Source: Pseudomonadota bacterium
GTDB lineage: Bacteria > Pseudomonadota > Alphaproteobacteria > Sphingomonadales > Sphingomonadaceae
Assembly: GCA_947474905.1 (NCBI GenBank)
Contig: CANJKQ010000073.1
Span: 1-6,006, forward strand
Reading direction: 5' to 3'
Length of the DNA: 6,006 nt
The notes beneath the pieces were generated by a model. It was given only the letters and a program-made list of their open reading frames with translations, had not been told where the DNA came from and made no database searches. Shown here in pieces: positions 1-3,746 of this stretch. Position numbers and translations under genes: made by a program. Every line of letters begins with the position of its first letter. Position 1 is the first letter of the stretch.

Positions 1-626
1 CGCCATCATCGACCGGCGCGACGCCGGATCAATCGACCCCGGCGCCGTCGACCACCGACCAATCGACCTCGGGCACGCAAACCGGAACCAGCAGCACCGC
101 CAGCCAGTCGGCCAGCACCGGTGCCGCCGCCACCGCACCCAATCCCACCGTTGGCGGGGCGGCGATGTCGCCCGCCAAGACCATTGTCGACAATGCCTCG
201 GCGGCCAGCAACCTGTCGACGCTGGTATCGGCGGTAAAAGCCGCCGGGCTCGACAGCACGCTTGCCCAGCCTGGCCCCTATACGGTGTTCGCGCCCACCA
301 ATGCGGCGTTTCAGCGGCTTGCGCCCGGCACGGTCGACACGTTGCTCAAGCCCGAAAATAAGTCGACGCTCACCAAAGTGCTGACCTATCACGTCGTCCC
401 CGGCGTGGTGACGATCGAGGATTTGAAGGCCAAGGCGGCGGCTGGTGGCGGCAAAGTGACGCTGACCACGGTTGAAGGCGAGCCGCTAACCGTCAGCGTC
501 GATGGCCAGATGATCGCGCTTACCGACAGCCATGGCAATAAAAGCTATGTCGAAACCGGCGACGTTCGTCAGTCGAACGGTATTGTCCATGTCGTGAACG
601 GCGTGGTCCTGCCCAAATTGGGGTAA
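1..626 (+). CDS. FAS1 (fasciclin) domain protein, 5' end outside window
   Basis: The reading frame (first full codon at base 3) is open to the left edge, so the N-terminus, including any signal peptide, is missing; 207 residues are visible. About the first 58 are a low-complexity linker rich in Ser, Thr, Pro, Gln, Gly and Ala, with two DQST units. The rest is one FAS1 domain: it opens with KTIVDNA (encoded from about 177), carries the H1-type motif TVFAPTNAAF (about 282-311), the conserved Tyr-His of LTYHVVPG (about 384-407), and ends in the H2-type motif GIVHVVNGVVLP (about 579-614). Bacterial FAS1 proteins are usually secreted or membrane-anchored and linked to adhesion, but the exact role of this one cannot be read. 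The ATG at 165 lies at the linker-domain junction and is unlikely to be the true start because the frame continues upstream with the same composition. It ends one base from the convergent moaE stop. Confidence 0.9.
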   Translation, partial: PSSTGATPDQSTPAPSTTDQSTSGTQTGTSSTASQSASTGAAATAPNPTVGGAAMSPAKTIVDNASAASNLSTLVSAVKAAGLDSTLAQPGPYTVFAPTNAAFQRLAPGTVDTLLKPENKSTLTKVLTYHVVPGVVTIEDLKAKAAAGGGKVTLTTVEGEPLTVSVDGQMIALTDSHGNKSYVETGDVRQSNGIVHVVNGVVLPKLG

Positions 627-627
627 T

Positions 628-1068
628 CTAGCGGTCCCAGCGCGCGGCGGCGGCATCGTCGCTGCCGCGTGCTTCGACCCAGCGCGCTTCCTGCCCCACC
701 CGCTCGCGCTTCCAGAACGGCGCATCGGTCTTGAGCCGATCGATCAGATAAGCGCAGGAAACGAGCGCGGCGGCGCGATGGGCTGCGGCAGTGGCGACAA
801 AAACCACCCGCTCTCCCGGCTGCATGACGCCGACCCGATGGATGATTGTCGCCGCCAGCAATGCCCATCGCGCCATCGCGCCTCGGGCCAACTCCTGCAA
901 TGCCGCTTCGGTGGCGCCTGGATAATGCTCGAGTTCCAGCGCCGACACGCCATCATCGGCGCGGACAATGCCCGTGAAGCTTGCCACCCCCCCTGCCCCG
1001 GCGGCTTCGATGCGCGCCAATTCGGCCGCGATGTCGATGGCGTCGGTCTGGATGCCGACGCGGATCAT
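628..1068 (-). CDS. moaE: Molybdopterin synthase catalytic subunit MoaE
   Basis: The 146-residue product is the large subunit of molybdopterin synthase, which inserts two sulfurs carried by thiocarboxylated MoaD into precursor Z (cyclic pyranopterin monophosphate) to give molybdopterin in the cytoplasm. Family hallmarks are visible: FTGIVR at residues 31-36, the AHR motif at 96-98, and LKTDAPFWKRE at 112-122, followed by RWVEAR. Lys113 and Lys120 are seven apart, as are the active-site lysines of E. coli MoaE (K119 and K126). Length matches the family (about 150). The ATG overlaps the moaD stop in an ATGA arrangement, so translation is probably coupled to moaD; the only purine tract upstream is the run of G directly before the ATG. 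Third gene of pgsA-moaD-moaE; intact. Confidence 0.96.
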   Translation of the reverse strand: MIRVGIQTDAIDIAAELARIEAAGAGGVASFTGIVRADDGVSALELEHYPGATEAALQELARGAMARWALLAATIIHRVGVMQPGERVVFVATAAAHRAAALVSCAYLIDRLKTDAPFWKRERVGQEARWVEARGSDDAAAARWDR

Positions 1069-1319
1069 CCCCCCGTCACCGGCGGAAAAATCGCGACTTC
1101 GCGTGCGCCCAAAATCGGCGCGTCAAGCGCGACAAAGCGTTGATCGACGGCGGCGCGCAACCGGTCACGATCGGCAAAGGCAGAGGCATGACCGTCGCTG
1201 AACGCCGCCAGCCAGTCGATCAGCTCGGCCACGGTCGTCACCCGCGCGGGCGGATCAACGCGTTCCTTGCCACGGCCCACCCGCTCACGCACCCACGCGA
1301 AATACAGGACGTCGATCAT
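1065..1319 (-). CDS. moaD: Molybdopterin synthase sulfur carrier subunit MoaD
   Basis: The 84-residue product is the ubiquitin-like sulfur carrier of molybdopterin synthase. Its C-terminal glycine is adenylated and thiocarboxylated, then inserted into the MoaE active site. The start MIDVLYFAWVRERVG and the ending PPVTGG are typical: the beta-grasp opening strand and the obligatory Gly-Gly tail, here the last two residues (83-84). Length fits the family (about 80-85). I chose the ATG at 1319 because it gives the normal N-terminus and has a GA-rich ribosome binding site (complement of 1322-1329) overlapping the pgsA stop. The frame stays open upstream to 1499, but that part is the out-of-frame shadow of pgsA. 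It lies 8 bases after pgsA and overlaps moaE by 4 bases. MoaD-like proteins can serve other pathways, but the adjacent moaE settles the role. Confidence 0.94.
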   Translation of the reverse strand: MIDVLYFAWVRERVGRGKERVDPPARVTTVAELIDWLAAFSDGHASAFADRDRLRAAVDQRFVALDAPILGAREVAIFPPVTGG

Positions 1320-1327
1320 CGCCTCCC

Positions 1328-1879
1328 TCAATCCATGTGCCGCAGGCCGACGCGCAGATAATCCCAGCCCGTCACCAGCGTCAAAGCGGCCGCGCCCCAC
1401 AGGCCAGCCATACCCAAGGGCTTGATCCACACCACCGCCGGCATTGCCCCCGCCAGGATGATCGCGCCCAAGGCGACAAGCTGCAGCGCCGTTTTCCACT
1501 TGGCGAGCCGCGACACCGGCACCGACACCTGAATGCCGCCCAGAAATTCGCGCAACCCCGACACGGCGATTTCGCGCAACAGGATGATCAGCGCCGCAAT
1601 GACGTTGAGCCCGGCAATATCGCGCGTGCCGACCAGCATCAGAATCACCGCCGCCACCATCAGCTTGTCGGCAATGGGATCAAGAAAGATGCCAAGCTTT
1701 GACACCGTGCCCTGCGCACGGGCCAGATACCCGTCGAGATAGTCAGTGACGGCAGCGATCACATACAGCGCAAATGCCAGGGCATAACCGGCGGTCCAGC
1801 CCGGCCACCAAAGCAGCCCGGCCAGCAGCGGCACCGCGACAATGCGCGACAACGTCAACAGGTTGGGCAGCGTCAGCAT
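1328..1879 (-). CDS. pgsA: CDP-diacylglycerol--glycerol-3-phosphate 3-phosphatidyltransferase PgsA
   Basis: The 183-residue integral membrane protein should transfer a phosphatidyl group from CDP-diacylglycerol to glycerol-3-phosphate, the committed step to phosphatidylglycerol and cardiolipin. The full CDP-alcohol phosphatidyltransferase signature D-x2-DG-x2-AR-x8-G-x3-D-x3-D is present at residues 46-71 (Asp46, Asp49, Gly50, Ala53, Arg54, Gly63, Asp67, Asp71), with no key residue missing. The N-terminus MLTLPNLLTLSRI is typical of PgsA, and hydrophobic segments lie around residues 12-24, 30-45, 75-85, 90-101, 132-150 and 157-170. Length matches the family (about 180-190). The ATG at 1879 is preceded by AGAGG (complement of 1889-1893) with a 9-base spacer. 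It is the first gene of the minus-strand cluster with moaD and moaE. Other CDP-alcohol transferases share the signature; length and opening residues favour PgsA. Confidence 0.93.
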   Translation of the reverse strand: MLTLPNLLTLSRIVAVPLLAGLLWWPGWTAGYALAFALYVIAAVTDYLDGYLARAQGTVSKLGIFLDPIADKLMVAAVILMLVGTRDIAGLNVIAALIILLREIAVSGLREFLGGIQVSVPVSRLAKWKTALQLVALGAIILAGAMPAVVWIKPLGMAGLWGAAALTLVTGWDYLRVGLRHMD

Positions 1880-1888
1880 CGAGGGCAG

Positions 1889-1893
1889 CCTCT
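1889..1893 (-). promoter_or_regulatory. Ribosome binding site of pgsA
   Basis: The complement reads AGAGG, nine bases before the pgsA ATG at 1879. It supports that start. I could not find a convincing promoter with both boxes for pgsA in the region up to about 2010. Confidence 0.5.
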
Positions 1894-1946
1894 AGCCGCC
1901 CCAGCCGCCATGGCAAGCCGTGCGGCGGCCCATGATGATAATCCGT

Positions 1947-1975
1947 TTGCCGCTATGCCCGATGCTCGGCTATGG
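1947..1975 (+). promoter_or_regulatory. Possible sigma-70-type promoter for the MFS transporter gene
   Basis: A TTGCCG hexamer at 1947-1952 is followed, after exactly 17 bases, by CTATGG at 1970-1975. Both are partial matches to housekeeping -35 and -10 boxes, and spacing is ideal. Transcription would begin near 1982, giving a leader of about 33 bases before the ATG at 2015. This is inference from weak matches in GC-rich DNA, but it agrees with the downstream start chosen for the transporter and with the divergent layout relative to pgsA. Confidence 0.3.
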
Positions 1976-2014
1976 CGCAGCCCAAGTTCGCCACATCGGA
2001 GTCACGAAATTGCC

Positions 2015-3304
2015 ATGCTGAATGCGCTCGGCCTTCTTAAAGAGCGCCGTTTTCTACCGATTTTCGCGACGCAGTTTCTGGGCGCTTTCAACGATAATCT
2101 GTTCAAGACGTCGATGGTGCTATTCGCGACCTATCAGGTTTATAACGACCCCAAGCTCGAATCGAATTTCAACGCGCTGGCGACGGGGCTGTCGCTGATC
2201 CCCTTCTTTCTGCTCTCCGCGCTATCGGGGCAGCTTGCCGATACGGTCGACAAGGCGCGGATCATCCGCATCGTCAAGACAGCAGAGATCGGCATCATGC
2301 TGGTGGGAGCCGCCGGGTTGATGGTGGCGCGGTCGGGCCAGTCGATGCTGGGCATCGTGCTGATGCTGATCGCGGTGTTGCTGCTCGGCATCCATTCGAC
2401 CTTTTTCGGGCCAATCAAATACGCGATCCTGCCGCAGCATCTGCATGAGGACGAGGTGCTCGGCGGCACCGGCCTGGTCGAAGCGGGGACGTATCTTGCC
2501 ATTCTGATGGGAACGGTGATCGCGGGCTGGATTTCGGTTGAGGCGGCATCGGTGGTGGTGCTTTGCGTCGCTGGCATGGGCTGGGTTACCGGGCGCAATG
2601 TACCGCCGGCGCCGCGCGTCGGCCCTGAATTGGCGATTGATCGTAACCCGATCACGTCCTCATGGCGACTCGTCAACGCGACCATGCACATCCCGCGCTT
2701 GTTCATGGCGATCTGCTCGATCAGCTTTTTCTGGGCGATTGGCGCGGTGCTGATCATCACCTTTCCGCCGCTCGTCAAAAACCTGCTGACCGCCGACAAG
2801 GAAGTGGCGAGCCTGGTGATCGCGCTGTTCTCGATTGGCGTCGCCATCGGCTCGGTGGTCATCAACTCGCTGTTGGGGGGCAAGATTTCGGCGAAATATT
2901 CGGCGGGATCGGTCATTGCGATGGGCGCGTTTCTGGTCGCCTTCTCCCTTATCGCACGGACGTGGACCGGCGCGGCCAGCGGCCATCTCTACACCGTCGG
3001 CGAATTCATCGAACAGCCGCGTGCGCTGCTCGTGGTTGGCACGCTGACGGGTGTTGCGATTACGGGCGGGATGTATGTCGTGCCGCTCTACGCTTTCCTC
3101 ACGACGACGGTGACCAAGGATCAGACCGCGCGCACCGTTGCCGCCAACAATGTCGTCAATGCCGGATCAATGGTGACGGGTGCGGCCGTCGTCATCGCGC
3201 TGACCGCGATGGGGGTGACGCCGCAGGACATGATGCTGATCGCCGCTGCCTGCTGCCTGGTCGCCGCCTGGCTCGGCCATAAGCTCCACAAACTCTGCGA
3301 CTAG
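2015..3304 (+). CDS. MFS transporter, LplT-like (lysophospholipid transporter family)
   Basis: The 429-residue product is a polytopic inner-membrane protein of the major facilitator superfamily with about 12 hydrophobic segments. Its opening, FLPIFATQFLGAFNDNLFK (residues 12-30), is the characteristic first-helix wording of the LplT-like group, as is HSTFFGPIKYAILPQHL (about 127-143), with a G-rich loop after it (LGGTGLVEAGTYLAI). LplT of E. coli (about 400 residues) flips lysophospholipids inward for re-acylation by Aas. No acyltransferase domain is fused here and none is seen in the window, so the substrate remains open. Start choice: an ATG at 1910 would add 35 residues without family resemblance, only 30 bases from pgsA; the ATG at 2015 gives the usual N-terminus, has GGAG at 1998-2001 (a rather long 13-base spacer), and sits after a possible promoter. 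It converges on the small ORF at 3318 with 13 bases between the stops. Confidence 0.85.
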   Translation: MLNALGLLKERRFLPIFATQFLGAFNDNLFKTSMVLFATYQVYNDPKLESNFNALATGLSLIPFFLLSALSGQLADTVDKARIIRIVKTAEIGIMLVGAAGLMVARSGQSMLGIVLMLIAVLLLGIHSTFFGPIKYAILPQHLHEDEVLGGTGLVEAGTYLAILMGTVIAGWISVEAASVVVLCVAGMGWVTGRNVPPAPRVGPELAIDRNPITSSWRLVNATMHIPRLFMAICSISFFWAIGAVLIITFPPLVKNLLTADKEVASLVIALFSIGVAIGSVVINSLLGGKISAKYSAGSVIAMGAFLVAFSLIARTWTGAASGHLYTVGEFIEQPRALLVVGTLTGVAITGGMYVVPLYAFLTTTVTKDQTARTVAANNVVNAGSMVTGAAVVIALTAMGVTPQDMMLIAAACCLVAAWLGHKLHKLCD

Positions 3305-3317
3305 CGCGCCCTGCGGC

Positions 3318-3482
3318 TCAGGCAATGAAGCTGTAGATGCAGACGAAAAAGGCGGTGAAGCTCAACACAAAGAGCTTCAGGTCCTGATCCTCGCTGCGCG
3401 CGCGCCTGTTGACGGTCAGCCTGAGCGTGGAGCGGAACGGATGCCCGGTGGTTGCGGGCGCGAAGATGCGTGCCTGTGCCAT
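3318..3482 (-). CDS. Small hypothetical protein with C-terminal membrane segment
   Basis: A 54-residue ORF that I cannot assign to a named family. Residues 1-34 are polar and basic, with several Arg around NRRARSEDQD (25-34). Residues 35-54 are almost entirely hydrophobic and aromatic (LKLFVLSFTAFFVCIYSFIA), forming one membrane helix that runs to the C-terminus, so the basic part would lie on the cytoplasmic side of a tail-anchored-like protein. The clean basic-then-hydrophobic design argues that it is real. The start is uncertain: an in-frame ATG at 3518 would give 66 residues, but the added stretch 3483-3518 is AT-rich and repeat-bearing like intergenic DNA, so I prefer 3482. Neither start has a good Shine-Dalgarno sequence. 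It lies 75 bases downstream of the dabA-linked ORF, in the same direction, and could be the last gene of that transcript or have its own promoter. Confidence 0.6.
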   Translation of the reverse strand: MAQARIFAPATTGHPFRSTLRLTVNRRARSEDQDLKLFVLSFTAFFVCIYSFIA

Positions 3483-3490
3483 GCATTGAG

Positions 3491-3505
3491 TTAACGCCTT
3501 GTTTA
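3491..3505. promoter_or_regulatory. CtrA-like box (TTAA-N7-TTTA)
   Basis: TTAA at 3491-3494 is followed, seven bases later, by TTTA at 3502-3505. This is one base off the alphaproteobacterial CtrA consensus TTAA-N7-TTAA. It begins 8 bases upstream of the preferred start of the small membrane protein at 3482. A chance match is possible in a short AT-rich stretch; CtrA control is an inference. Confidence 0.3.
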
Positions 3506-3527
3506 CGATTTTGGCCATCAAACAAGG
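3497..3527. repeat. 8-bp inverted repeat CCTTGTTT / AAACAAGG
   Basis: Perfect 8-base arms at 3497-3504 and 3520-3527 are separated by 15 bases. The left arm overlaps the first direct repeat copy and the CtrA-like box. It may be a dimer-binding operator for the small membrane protein gene, or a weak hairpin. There is no T tract on either strand that would make it a standard terminator. Confidence 0.4.
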
Positions 3528-3537
3528 TGGTTAACGC

Positions 3538-3571
3538 CTGTGCCGGGGCGGGACGGCTCAATCCGGCACAG
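3538..3571 (-). terminator. 9-bp hairpin at the end of the dabA transcript
   Basis: CTGTGCCGG at 3538-3546 is perfectly complementary to CCGGCACAG at 3563-3571, with a 16-base loop that contains the stop codon (3558-3560) of the 62-residue ORF. The GC-rich stem at the end of a transcription unit suggests a transcript-end or mRNA-stabilising hairpin. No U tract follows on the minus strand, so it is not a canonical intrinsic terminator; read-through into the small membrane protein gene is possible. Confidence 0.4.
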
Positions 3572-3746
3572 CCAGCGCGCGCTCCATCGCCGCCATTGCC
3601 TGTCGCTCAACCACCAACGACAAGAGGCTGAGGTCGTTCATCAGCGTCACCGGATCCTGCCCCTCAAGCCCCGACAATGCCTGTTTCAGCCAGGGGCTGG
3701 TCGCGGGGTGACGGAGCAGCCAGTCGATCTGCGCAGCCGCGGTCAT
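3558..3746 (-). CDS. Hypothetical 62-residue protein translationally coupled to dabA
   Basis: I do not recognise a family. The 62 residues (MTAAAQIDWLLRHPATSPWL... to ERALAVPD) are mixed hydrophobic and charged, without a signal peptide or membrane helix, and look mainly alpha-helical, suggesting a small soluble helical protein. The ATG at 3746 overlaps the dabA TGA (ATGA), and GGAG (complement of 3756-3759) sits nine bases upstream inside dabA, which strongly supports translation of this ORF and this start over the GTG at 3761. Coupling implies production together with DabA, so a role as an accessory or stability factor for the DAB transporter is a reasonable guess, but nothing in the residues proves it. 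The gene ends within a hairpin at 3538-3571. Confidence 0.75.
   Translation of the reverse strand: MTAAAQIDWLLRHPATSPWLKQALSGLEGQDPVTLMNDLSLLSLVVERQAMAAMERALAVPD

Larger units (their letters stand above)
3490..3539. repeat. Direct repeat pair GTTAACGCCT
   Basis: Two identical 10-base copies lie at 3490-3499 and 3530-3539, with starts 40 bases apart, close to four turns of the helix. They fall in the AT-rich gap between two minus-strand genes, upstream of the small membrane protein. Spacing and location suit a repeated protein-binding site, but no known regulator is identified by the sequence alone. Confidence 0.45.

Noticed and set aside
1065..1499. Longer 144-residue version of MoaD
   Set aside because: The extra 60 residues overlap pgsA in another frame and do not resemble MoaD; the ATG at 1319 gives the standard protein.
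1934..1963. Possible pgsA promoter with a TATCAT -10 (complement of 1935-1940)
   Set aside because: No acceptable -35 hexamer lies 16-18 bases upstream, so it is not supported.
2140..2916. 258-codon open frame on the minus strand
   Set aside because: It is antisense to the MFS transporter. Its product is Ser/Thr/Pro/Met-rich with no domain, and the plus strand has an intact membrane protein here.
3301..3561. 86-codon minus-strand frame over the small membrane protein
   Set aside because: Its His/Arg/Gln-rich product is a frame-shifted reading of the 3318-3482 ORF, which has the more protein-like composition.
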